A DNA stretch of 64,000 nt, taken from NCBI GenBank assembly GCA_037349315.1, contig JBAIAC010000018.1, forward strand, positions 1,736,001 to 1,800,000, given 5' to 3'. The notes under the pieces are model-generated. The model ran no database searches. It saw nothing but the letters and a program-made list of their open reading frames with translations, and was not told the origin of the DNA. Shown piece by piece: positions 54,135 to 64,000 of this stretch. Each line of letters starts with the position of its first letter. The stretch's first letter is position 1. The position numbers and the translations under genes were made by a program. This stretch comes from Chelydra serpentina. Lineage: Eukaryota; Chordata; Testudines; Chelydridae.

Positions 54135-56854
54135 TTTTCAATTCCATTTCAGTGCCGCAATCAGTTTCGAGACAGTGATGCATATATATACATGGAACCC
54201 ACATGTGAGTTGATTTGTAGATTTGCTTCACTAGTACCATGAGGTGCTTAAACAGAAATAATGCTAACCTGCTTGTAGTTCTGCAGGAGTGCCCAAAACC
54301 TAAATTCAAAATACCACTCTGCTCTTGACTTACCTTTCATGAGGCCATAGCAGACCATTAAATATTTAAGCAGATCTCCCCATAGAAAGCAATGATGAAT
54401 TCTGCTTAAATACTAGTGGACTGATAAGACTCATGTTGAGGTGTGTGCTCAGAATATGATCCATATTCTTAGTGGATGATGACACAAACTTTTTTATGCT
54501 AAAGAGGATTTCCACCTGCTCCTGGGAAGCTTCGGTGTCCTCCTTTTCACTTCCATTTCAACGCCATGATCAGGTTTGAGGAATTCATGCATATTAATTA
54601 TTTCTAGGTTTCATGCAAATACCATACACAGGAGCCATGGTGTACAACCCAGTTGCATTCATATTTCACATTTTGTGTTTGCATTGAATTTATATGTGCT
54701 GTGGACGGTTGGCAGTTTTATGGGCAGAATTGATCAGGACATCTATAGATAAGTTTGTTACTTACCTCTTCTTTTTTTCCCCCTCTCCCCTTTCTCCTTG
54801 TGATTAATGATTTTTTTTTTTTACAGCAGGTTGACATAATTTTAATAATGTTTCTTCAGTGCAAGCTTTAATTATATTTTATCATTTATGATACATTATT
54901 TTTCTCTTTCCTGTGCTAACGGGGTGATAATCTGGAAAAATGATATTTCTCTCTACACTTGCTCGGATGAGGAGTGATGACGAATCTATGTACAAGCTGT
55001 TTGTCTCTGGGGGAAAAAATCCCAATTATTACTACAATTTTATTTTCACTGAAGCATAAGATATTTTTAAGCAGAAGAATTTCATTGTTTCAAGAAGCAT
55101 GTTCAGGAGTAAATGGGAGATATTTTTATAAATACTGAAGAGGCTGAAATTTTTTATTATGTAACCGTAAACAGTGATAAAATGAAATGATGGAACATTT
55201 ATATGCAAACTGAGCAAGAAGCTTATAAGTGCTTTTTTGTTGTTAGCTAATGGGCCACTGTGAGAAAAGTGCCAAATGAGGTAGAAAACATTCATTTGTA
55301 CTTACTTTGTTTACCACTGTGTATTTTCATTAGCAGAATTTCACAATTCATTCTGCTGTGAAGCCAATAGTTCCTTTGTCATGTTGTGACTGAGAAGCCA
55401 CTCGGACTCATTGAGTCACAATGGGAGTTCTGCCATTGACTTCAATGGGATCAGGATTTCATTTGTAGACTCACTCCATTCACTCATAGGCTCATTCTGG
55501 GATATTATGTTGTTCAAAATGTCACGGTGTGGACATGAATATTTTACAAAATCATAGAACTAGATTGTTCCAGAAGGACACAGTTCACTAAGGGACGGTG
55601 CATCCCTCTGTTGCCTCAGGAGCAATCCTAGGATGAATATATGGTTCCATTCTTTCCCTGCTTTCCCCTTGCCTCAATGGGTAGTAATTTATGGCTGGTC
55701 TATATTAGCAGTAACTGCAACCCTCTTCCCACCCTGTGCAAGTTAAGTGTATTGGCCAGTGTGGGGGGAAAAGCCAATGTTCTGCCCATTCCTTGGCTAC
55801 TTTCCATCCATTCACCCGGGGCGGGGAGGGCAGTATGTGGGTGCACAATGCCTCTTACTCCTACATGCCTGGACCCTAAGTGAAGGTAGCCCACACAGAG
55901 GCATGGTGTATTTTTGTGTCATTTCTCCTTCCAACCTTATGCATATGTGCGTGCAGCCCAAGCAAAAATCTATCTCGTAACAAAGGTTGCTTAATATCAA
56001 GCTATGTTATTGGAAGCTAATTTCTCTTTTCAGAAACTAGACAGTTGGCACAATGTTGGATCCAAATTGTTAAATATCTTTTGCTTCAAGGGATATGCAG
56101 GATAACTTAAAATTAGGTCACCTTAATCTTTTATTTAATTTTTTTTTTAAATCAGTACACTTGTACACATGGGAGTTCTGAGACCAAAAATAAAAGGAAA
56201 GGAATGTGTCAAATTTTACTTGTGCAGATAGAAGATAGAGATAGGGAAAGAGAATTTTAAAAAGAGAAATGTAATGTTATATACATGAAAATATAAAATA
56301 ATTATTTGTTCTTGTAATTTTTCCTACAGCACTGGAGCAGTTAAGTTAAGGAGTTCCAAAAAGGTTGCATTATACACTATTCCTTGCCCAACCACCCCCA
56401 GGTATAATGGACCTCCTGTTGTTATCAGTGGGTGTTTTGCACACAGATCAAGGTTAGACTGTGATGCTTGTAGTAGTAACTAAATATTTTAGGGCCTAAC
56501 CCTGCAAGTACTTATTAATGAAAGTAGTATGTGTTTGCAGACCCATAGTAAAGTTAGTTAGCTGCTATTTTCAGCACCAGAAAGTGGAAAAATTACAGTG
56601 GCATTGCTATGAGCTCACTCTTTGCTCTATATTTCTTTCTCTCCTATTCTTTTTGACTTTTCTTCCCTTGCCATTGCTTATTTTCTCTATGTAGTTCTCC
56701 TTCTTTATCTACGTTTAACTTTCATTTTCTTTCTGTCTTCCCTCTCTTTTCTCCTTCCCTTTTTCCCCATTTTTGTGCTCTCTCTATTTTTCTTGCATCC
56801 TCTCATTACCAGTGCATGTACACATCACGTGCAGGTCAGCAGAAGTGATTTATG
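54135..56854. other. Mostly unique DNA; hairpin and pyrimidine tract
   Basis: Contains a short hairpin (55418-55462), a half hairpin (56493-56545) and a long T/C-rich stretch at 56615-56800. The section 54800-55320 is free of repeats and could be conserved noncoding DNA. No coding homology. Confidence 0.45.
55418..55462. repeat. Short hairpin with TGCCATTGACTTCAATGGGAT apex
   Basis: tcacaatgggagttctgcca followed by ttgacttcaatgggatcagg. Same type as 13839-13920, shortened. Confidence 0.65.
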
Positions 56855-57305
56855 TAGGGCTGGCTGGAAATCTCTGTTCCATGGGAAATTCCAGAATTTT
56901 GACATTTCTTTTCATTGCAAATTGGAACCAAAAAGTCACATTTTGAAATTTCCCAAGGAATAGAAATTATGAAAAAAATCATTTAGGAAAAATTGAAATG
57001 TTTCATTTTTGACAATATTAATTGTATTATATCTTTAATACTATATTCAAATATTAATATTTACATTTAAAATATAATAGTAAAATATATAAGTGAATCA
57101 AAATTTTAAAAGTATAAATGAAATGAAATAACCTTATCATTGAAATGACCTTATCAAAACAAAGAAGTCTAAATAAATAAGTTTGACACTTTCACACAGA
57201 AAATTGCATTTAAATTAAGATGTTTTTGTGAAACAGTTCAGTTTTGACCAGTCTGCATTTTCCAATAGAAAGCCATTCTGCCAAAAAAATTTAGCCTGCT
57301 CTCTA
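56855..57305. mobile_element. A/T-rich DNA transposon-like repeat (AGGGCTGGCTGGAAA ends)
   Basis: The left end tagggctggctggaaatctc and right end aaaaatttagcctgctctct are diverged inverted repeats. The inner ttccatgggaaattccag and attttccaatagaaagcc blocks also face each other. It is probably a non-autonomous turtle element built on gaaaattt/aaattttc palindromes, with AT-rich filler. Confidence 0.55.
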
Positions 57306-58259
57306 GTGCTTTACAAATAAAAGAACTGTGAGAAGAAAAGTGATTAGCATTTTAATTTCTGTCCTTAAGCTGTTCTTGTGTAACATACTTCAGAGGGAAC
57401 CGGTTTAGTAGTGGAAAAAATTAAAGATGGGAAAGACTTGTTGGGTCTTATGGGTCATTCACTTGCCAAAGCAGGAGGAGTCTATAGAGTATATTTTCAA
57501 GTGCTTTAGTTAGTCTGTTCTTAAAAGTGGATCTTAGTAAGTTTTGCCTTCCAGTTAGATGCAGAAAATTTAGTTTGTTTTTCCTCCTCAAACTCTTTGC
57601 AGGCAATGCTGATAGAAAAGGGAAGGAGATCAGCCTTGCATTATGTGGTCAGTTGTTTCCCTTTGTACCATCTTCATTCTGCAGAGCATTGGAATGATGG
57701 GTTTGCTATTGCTGACATCACGTTGAATTATTATGTTGGTGTGCAGAGGGGAAACCATTCTCTTCCATCCTTCTCTGTCATTACCATAGATCAGATAGAA
57801 GCAGCAGCTAGAAATCAACAGTTCTGCCTTCCCTCCTAAAGGTTCTTCTGAAGATTTCTCTTGGGTGACCTAATTTCCTCACAGCAGTTGGTTTCCACTT
57901 GATAGCATCATGTGGGAGTCTATATGTTGGCATTCAGAGTATGTCCCCCGAATATGTCTAATGCTTCCTTCTGATTCTAGTGGAGATGAGCTGCTCATTG
58001 ACAATTTCTCAGATCTCTTCATTGGTAATAAAGTCTCTCCATTCAATGATCAGAATTTTTCATAGGCTCTTGTTTTCAAAGGCATCTATGTTTCCAACTA
58101 ACATTGCAATAGATCACCAGTTCTCACAGCCATATCTTAGCACTGAGATTTGAGTGGAAGTCTGAGTTGTTTGAATTCAAAATTCTCAGTTTTGTTTTGT
58201 GCTGTATGTCTGCTGTATATACACTGTTCAGTTTAGTGAATGTTGAGGATGTTTTTCCT

Positions 58260-59060
58260 ATCCTTTACTTGAGGTCTCTGTTGGCTAGCATGATGCTGCC
58301 TAGGTAAATTAACTGTTCTACTTTCTTGATGTTATTGCCTTCTAATATGATGCTACTTCTTGACATCTGGGTTTCAAGGATTTTTGTGTGTAAATGATTT
58401 TGAGCCCTTCTTGGCATGCTGTTTTTGCAAAGTGTCTGTCTTTGTTGCTTTTTGAGGGTGTCACTCAATAAGGCAATATCAGCAGCAAAATCTTTGTCTG
58501 CAAGGCATTTGCCATCTCCTCATGCTATGCCAGTGTTGGGTTGCTAATACACTTCTTCATTATCTAGTCTATGGCAGTGCCAAACAACAGCGGAGATCAA
58601 ATGCATCCCTGTTTCATGCCAGTGTCCATGTTGAAACTTTCTGTTGTCTAGTTGTTTATCCTTTCAGCTCACTTTGCATCGCTGCACATAGCCTCGATGA
58701 TGATGATGACTTTTAGTGGAATTCCATGAAATTAAAGAATATTCCACAGAGAATGCCCATGCAGATAGACTGTTGAATGCCTTTTGAAAAAATTATGAAA
58801 TTTATAAGGGGAGCCAGTCATTCTATACATTTTTCTATGATGGTTTTGAGCGTGAATATCTAATTCACACATGATCTCTTGGGCCTGAATCCAGCCTGTT
58901 CTTCCCTAGGCATTGCATCCATTCCCTCTTTCATCCTATGTAATATCTCATTTCAGAAGACTTTCCCTATAACATAGAGTAGCCTGATTCCTCTCCAGTT
59001 GTTATAGTCAGTAAGATCAACCCTTTTGGATATTCTGACATTATTCCATGTTTCTCCTGG
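58260..59060 (-). pseudogene. RTE reverse transcriptase domain, broken
   Basis: Carries motifs in order on the minus strand: KRVDLTDYNNWRGI, QAGFRPKRS-like, and FAADIALLSDTLKKQQ at the catalytic palm. The expected FADD reads FAAD, so a catalytic Asp is lost, and stops separate the motifs. The 58468-58265 frame continues with EQLIYLGSIM, the thumb-adjacent LGS motif. Confidence 0.75.
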
Positions 59061-60172
59061 TCAGAAGGGGGTCTCTTTTTCCCAGATTTCATTGAATAGC
59101 TCTACTAGTTTCATTAGAGTGGTAGTGTCAAGTGCTGTTAGCATTTCTGTTGTGATTTGATCATCTCATGGTGCTTTGTTGTTTTTCAGCGTCTTGATTG
59201 CAACCTGTACTTATGACACATCTTTTGGATTGATATTGATATCAAGTTGATCAACTTCATATGTTTCATCAAACGCTGATGCTTCGGTAGGGTTGGTTCT
59301 GTTGAAGATTTCTTAGAAATGCTCTGCCAATCTATTGTTCTGTTCTACCTCAATTGTAAGCAGTTTTCCATCATTTCCTTTTACTAACCCATTGTTTCCC
59401 CAAGGGTTTTAGTCAGTTTGTAAATGTCTCTGCTGTGGTTTCGTATCATAGCTTCAGCTGCTAGGTCTTCAAAATATCTCCATTTATTTTTCCTCATGTT
59501 TCTTTTCTCTGCTTTGTCTGCTTTCTTATACACTTCCTTTTCTTTTTCCAATATTTCATTGCTCTTAGCATTCAGAAGTTTTCCTATTAGTGCCTTTCTT
59601 TCTTCAGTAGGATGCCACATCTCTTGGCTTATCCAATTCTTGCTCTGTGTTGATATCCAGCAATGTCTGCTGCAGCTTGAATCACATTGACTCTGAGCAC
59701 TGCCCATGTTTCTGCAGATCCAGTCAGTCTCACATTTACTTCACATTGTAATTTCTCACAGTACTCCTTTTGTTTTCCATTCTGTACTGTTGATTTTCTT
59801 TGCCGCTTTCTTTTTAAACATGGTCTTTCTCAGTTTTTATTTCAGTTTGGCAATGCAAAGTTTATGGTTCTTATTGATATTTGTTGCTCAATAGGCCTTT
59901 GCATTTTGGGGAAATGATCTGTATCTCAAGATTGTGCGGAAGGGATTGATCTGTGGGTTGTGTGTTGGTTTTTTTTGTTTGTTTGGTTTTTTGCCATCTG
60001 TTGAATTCCATGTTTCTTTATGTATGTATTTATAAGGGAACAGAATGCTTGCAAGACCTGGTCAGACACCAAGCACAATTAAATGAGTCTCTTGCCATCT
60101 TGGTTACTGATTCCCAACCTGTGCTTTCCCATTGCTCTTTCTAGTCCTTGGTTATCTCCTCCTACTTGAGTG

Positions 60173-60607
60173 TTAGTTGCCCATTGCAAGGAGTAAATAA
60201 TAATTTGGTATTCTATCAATCCCACTTTGGAGGCAATTGTAGGAATTATTTTTATCCTCATCACTATGTTCCTCTGTCAGAGAACAGCACTGTATGACTG
60301 ATATTTTTAGGACTCTGGTTTGGAATCTGGCATATATGTTGCATTGATTGATAGGTTCCCAGTTAAATGATTTTTCCACAGAATCTGTCACAAAGAGTGC
60401 TATTCCTTCAGAGTGTACATTACCACTGTGACCTAAATATATGAGATATTGCTTCTCCTGCTTGCAGTGCTTCTTATCCATATCTTTCAGAATGCTCTTG
60501 TGGGTGCCCAAGATTTCAGAGCCACAGTTGTCCATCTCTGTCATGATCGCTGATGTTTGAAACATTGTTTTCATGTTCCAACAGCCAATTCTTGCTGCCA
60601 GCATCAA
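60173..60607 (-). pseudogene. RTE LINE apurinic-type endonuclease domain, degraded
   Basis: 144 open codons resembling the N-terminal endonuclease: CWNMKTM (the N of the usual IGCWNVRTM), a GHSGNVHSEGIAL block, NWEPINQ and KISVIQCCS (usual IIQCYAPT). The usual LGISETRW is decayed to LGTHKSIL, so the Glu and Arg/Trp of this motif are gone, and the end reads LAMGN for the usual MGDFN. Inactive. Confidence 0.8.
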
Positions 60608-60660
60608 ACTTTTTCAGGTTCTGGCTTCGGGAGCCTTGCTCTCAGCAGGAATGAGAGCAT

Positions 60661-61469
60661 GAGTGGTTGACAGTATTCTGTATTGAACAGCCATTTTTAC
60701 AGGAACGGTAGCCTGATTCCATTTCTAGAACCAATGAGGGTTTCTTTAGAAGGCTAGGGAGTTAGTCATGAGTTCCACCCTCCCAACTTTATCTCGGTGT
60801 GGGACTGGCAGCCATGGCAATGTGCAGCAGGCAGGGTTGTTGAATTGTAGTGCAATCTTAAATTGACTTGTGGGCCCAGTTAATAAACAGAATCATTCAG
60901 CATTGACTCTCGTCTGTCAGCTTGAAGTAATATTCACCTAACTTCATAGCTTAGTGTCTTAAATCCCTCAAATTTAACTAATAGGCTTTGACTGCCATCA
61001 TCACAAACATAGCAACATCCATCGGAAATAATTGATTATGTATTTTTGACACCGATTTAGGCAGTTTATGCTTTTAAATCAAGAAATTGTATCTTAATTA
61101 CATAAAATGAACCAGATTCTGATCTCAGTAACGCTGGTATGAATCTGAAATAACTCCACTTAAGGCATTTTTGTTTGTTTGCTTTAAATAACCAGCCTTC
61201 ATTTCCAGTTTCACCATTGTTTTCTGTTCATGATGGATTTCAAGAGTGCTACATTTGACAGATTCACTATTTTTATAATGGTACATATTTGTAATTTCAG
61301 CTGACTGTAGTGTTCCATATACAGACCCATCCTCTGCAAATCATGACAGAGCGGGAGAGCCTTTCAATCCATCTGTTAACTCTGCCTGGGTGAGGAAGCT
61401 ATACTATTCATTTCTTGAAGTGGTTTTCTTTGCTCCACTGTATTTGGAAATTAGACTCTCTACCGGGTC
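60661..61469. other. Unique DNA with a half-hairpin
   Basis: A half hairpin of the ACCAGATTCTGATCTCAGT type lies at 61107-61165. Otherwise nothing is recognised; the first ~150 bp may be 5' UTR of the RTE LINE. Confidence 0.4.
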
Positions 61470-62160
61470 ATTCATATATAAAGAATATACACACAAATCT
61501 AAGACTGAGCCTTGTGGCAAGCCCACTTATCTTCCTTTACTTCTAATAATCACTTTTTACAGAGACTCTATTTTTATGTGTAAGCAGGTTTTTAATTCAT
61601 TTTAATAACTCTCCTCCTCTGTGGTGCATTCTGACATTTGGAATCAAAACCCTACTGCAGTGCACAGATTTCATGGCCTGAGCCTCTTTTTCAATTTAGA
61701 CAAATTATATCCATTACTTCACCTTTTTCCTTCCAGTTCAATAATATGCTCAAAGGAACTCAAGCGTGTCTGACAGCTGTGATCCTCCTTTCATGAATCC
61801 AGGCTGACTGGTCCTTACCTCCCTGCATGTTGTATGTAATCCTTTCCCTTATTAATGTTTTCTGTGTCTCCTCACAACGGAAGATCAAATGCTATTTTGA
61901 TCCCATCTTCATTATGGGGATAGCTTTACATGTTAGCTGTCTCTTGGAACTGTCTCTACCCTTTGTGAGCTATAAAACAAATGTCTTCCAAAGGGGTTCT
62001 GTTTTCCTTGTGGTTTCTCACATCATCCCATCTGGGTCTGACTCTGATCACCCTTAAATAGTTCTATTCTGGAGTAATGGTAAAACTTAACAATCTGCTT
62101 TTCCAAGCAGGAGAGTACCTCTGACTCCTGGATGGTGACCTTCAGCAGCTTCTGTTAAAA
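61470..62160 (-). mobile_element. CR1-type LINE, reverse-transcriptase middle, minus strand
   Basis: Plus-strand order ctaagactgagccttgtggc, caggtttttaattcatttta, aattatatccattactt, catgaatccaggctgactgg and tgttagctgtctcttggaac follows the reverse complement of the CR1 RT finger-to-palm region. Strongly diverged, no open frame. Subfamily as at 166-575, covering the next segment. Confidence 0.55.
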
Positions 62161-62214
62161 AATTAAGCAGAGGATTCATGCAGGCTCTCAGCAGTATCAA
62201 CCTCATTTGTCACT

Positions 62215-62476
62215 AAGGACTTGTCTACACTGCCACTTACAGAGCTGATACTCTTGTCTACACTACCACTTACAGAACTTTCTTCGCTCAGGGGTGTGAA
62301 AAAACACCCCCCTGAGCGATGCAAGTTCAGCACTGTAAAGTGGCAGTGGCGCTGGTAGCTACTCACCTCACAGAGAAGTGGTTTTGTTACAGCACAGGGA
62401 GAGCAATCTCCCAGCGCTGGAGCCGCGACTACACAGCCACAGCAGCACTTTAACATCGGCTGTGTAGACATACCCT
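62215..62476. mobile_element. GTCTACAC-ended hAT-type MITE, 262 bp
   Basis: Left end aaggacttgtctacactgcc and right end gtgtagacataccct are inverted repeats. An inner perfect-stem hairpin cgctcaggggtgtg / cacccccctgagcg lies at 62285-62318. Near the left end a cttgtctacactaccactta unit is duplicated (62219 and 62254). I recognise it as a common turtle MITE. Right-flank TSD not resolved. Confidence 0.8.
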
Positions 62477-63779
62477 CACTTGCCTTAATGGCCATATCCC
62501 TTAATGGCCACATTGACGCCTCATCGAGCTGTTTAGCTCTTGTGTACTTAAAGGACCTGCCTGATATTCATCTTCATTTTCTTTGCTCTTTTTATTTCGG
62601 TGACCGCTCTAACCCTCTTTATTAGTGTTTAGATCCTGATTTAAGTTTTGTTTGTATACCTTTCTGTCAGCCTCCTTCCCTGATATTTATAATTTCCAGC
62701 AAGACTTTTCTCCTCAAATCCTTTTGTCAACCTCTCTTTCCAGACAAATGTCACAGAGCTATTCTTGTTCCAACAATATATATTACTAACTCTTGTAAAC
62801 AACCTTATTGCTAAGAGTAATTTTTGTTGTTAAGTATCTTCCATTTCTCCTCTCATTCTTTCTCTTTCCCCTGCCTTGTCCCATTTGGTTTTACTTGGGA
62901 AGGCCTGTGCTGTTAACTGGACTTAGCTATTGCAAGCATATGCGATGTGTCTTATTTCTGCCGTAACTCGCTTTTTAGCTTCCAAAATCCTCCTCTGTCT
63001 TGAATCATATCTTCTCTATACTAGATTTAAATATCATATTGTTTCCTTTCTTGTCACTTGATGCATGGACTGAATTCAGTCACATCCCAGATATGCTAGC
63101 ACATTATATCCCCCAGTCATATTATTTCCCCTAGATGTAATCTAGGGTCTATCTAGATAATTTAATTTTTACATTACTATCACCCTAGCCTTTTTAAATG
63201 CTATTTTATTAGTGCAATCATTTCACTGTCTAGTTGTTCCTTCTGGTGAGGAGACAGTCTATCCCTATAACTAATTTGCTGTCTGAAACGTATTCAGTTT
63301 CAATTCATAATGGTTTTATATCATTCTTATTTTCTTCCCATCCACTTTTCAAGGACTTCCAAGCCCTCCTTGACAAATCAGGCTCTCTGCTTCTCTTTAA
63401 CAGTGTACTGAATATCCTTATTCTCCCAGTTACTGTAATCTCCCAGCAAATTGTGAGTTATCATACATAGTAGAGAAAAGATGTTCCAGTCCATAAATTA
63501 GTTGAGAGGTCAGCTCCTCAAATCAATCAATATTCTGGGAAAAATCTTCAAAGGTCATCTTGTTTACCCAAAATAAATGTGTTAGTGAGAAGGCCCTCAG
63601 CCAAGATCATCTTTCACTCCAAAGTATAGCTAAGATACCTATCAACTCGCTACACCACAGGCACACTTTTCTTAGAAAATAAAATGCTAGGAAAATAAAA
63701 AATCATAAAAGACAGTGATCCATTTCCAAGTCAACGGCAGGACCATTTATTCAAATATTTCCCTCTGCACTATGCATTT
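62477..63779. other. Unique AT-rich intergenic DNA
   Basis: Nothing recognised; T/C-rich composition throughout. Confidence 0.5.
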
Positions 63780-63853
63780 AGCACCTGATCCAGTGCCCAC
63801 TGGAGTCAATGGGAATAATTCCACTGACTTCTGTGGGCACTGAATCAGGCCCA
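63780..63853. repeat. Hairpin MITE, 'CCTGATCCAGTGCCCACTGGAGTCAATGGG' type
   Basis: The left arm cctgatccagtgcccactgg pairs with the right arm cttctgtgggcactgaatca; loop gagtcaatgggaataattcc. A clean short palindrome. Confidence 0.8.
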
Positions 63854-64000
63854 TATCGTTCACATTCTAAGCTGTTTTTATTTGCAGTTGTAAGTGAACT
63901 TCAGAAGATCTTCAGATCAGATGCTTATTTGGACCATTGCAGCAGTGTCTAAACCTTTTATGACTCTCCTTCTCCCCACTCATTGGTTCTTCCCCGACAC

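Larger units (their letters stand above)
57560..60660 (-). mobile_element. RTE-type endonuclease-RT LINE, near full length, inactive
   Basis: On the minus strand the order is: endonuclease (60607-60173; RIGCWNMKTMFQTS, GIALFVTDS, NWEPINQ, VIQCCS), linker (59707-59384; KNWISQEMWHPTEERKALI, NKWRYFEDLAAEA, DIYKLTKTLG), the RT finger block (about 59030-58985; DYNNWRGI after frameshift), QAGFRP-like (about 58890), the palm motif (58490-58478) and a C-terminal YLGSIMLANRD block (58468-58265), ending near a DREGWKRMVSPL block (57780). This is the series of the 'craniofacial development protein 2-like' LINEs. Many stops and shifts; the ends are approximate. Confidence 0.85.

Noticed and set aside
57597..60144. 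Plus-strand frames of 60-88 codons over the RTE LINE
   Set aside because: They are antisense shadows of the minus-strand LINE coding region.

Overview
The window reads as intergenic, repeat-rich DNA of a cryptodiran turtle. The organism call rests on the repeats. There is a tRNA-related SINE of the tortoise Pol III (Cry I) type at 50403-50590 whose tail matches the 3' end of CR1 LINEs in the same window. There are several sauropsid CR1 LINE fragments, turtle-type solo LTRs, a DIRS-like tyrosine-recombinase element, many hAT-type non-autonomous transposons, and many short palindromes with a CCCATTGA..TCAATGGG apex. I found no intact host protein-coding gene, tRNA, rRNA or CRISPR. The longest open frame (226 codons, 42725-43405) is the C-terminal part of a CR1 reverse transcriptase.

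Layout. 0-10 kb: minus-strand CR1 pieces, a 333-bp palindromic hAT element, a solo LTR with a 4-bp target-site duplication (TSD), and a DIRS-like remnant split by a 601-bp hAT element, followed by a second hAT element of the same terminal family; both have perfect 8-bp TSDs. 10-20 kb: mostly unique AT-rich DNA, with a 632-bp foldback element at 13.06-13.69 kb and a 7SL-RNA-headed insertion with a perfect 12-bp TSD at 16.9-17.1 kb. 20-31 kb: a transposon split by an internally deleted CR1, a decayed hAT transposase whose element end matches the non-autonomous hATs, and more CR1. 31-51 kb: SINEs, a solo LTR, (TA)n tracts, a long CR1 3' part, an RTE-like LINE 3' end, and a SINE with a 58-bp MITE inside it. 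51.8-54.1 kb: a 2.3-kb unit bounded by hAT termini and a perfect 8-bp TSD. It holds an LTR, a smaller MITE, and two oppositely oriented copies of an exon-like sequence, one preceded by a signal-peptide-like leader and the other followed by a plausible splice donor. 54-64 kb: unique DNA, a full-length but dead minus-strand RTE-type LINE (57.6-60.7 kb), a CR1 fragment and a hAT MITE.

How the parts relate. The elements fall into donor/parasite sets: CR1 reverse transcriptase with the Cry I SINE tail, and a hAT transposase fossil with CAGGGC(C/T)GGC-ended non-autonomous elements. The most unusual objects are the 7SL-headed insertion and the hAT unit carrying the duplicated exon-like sequence. Family assignments come from reading the sequence and from knowledge of the families. 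No database search was possible, so element boundaries without a TSD are approximate.
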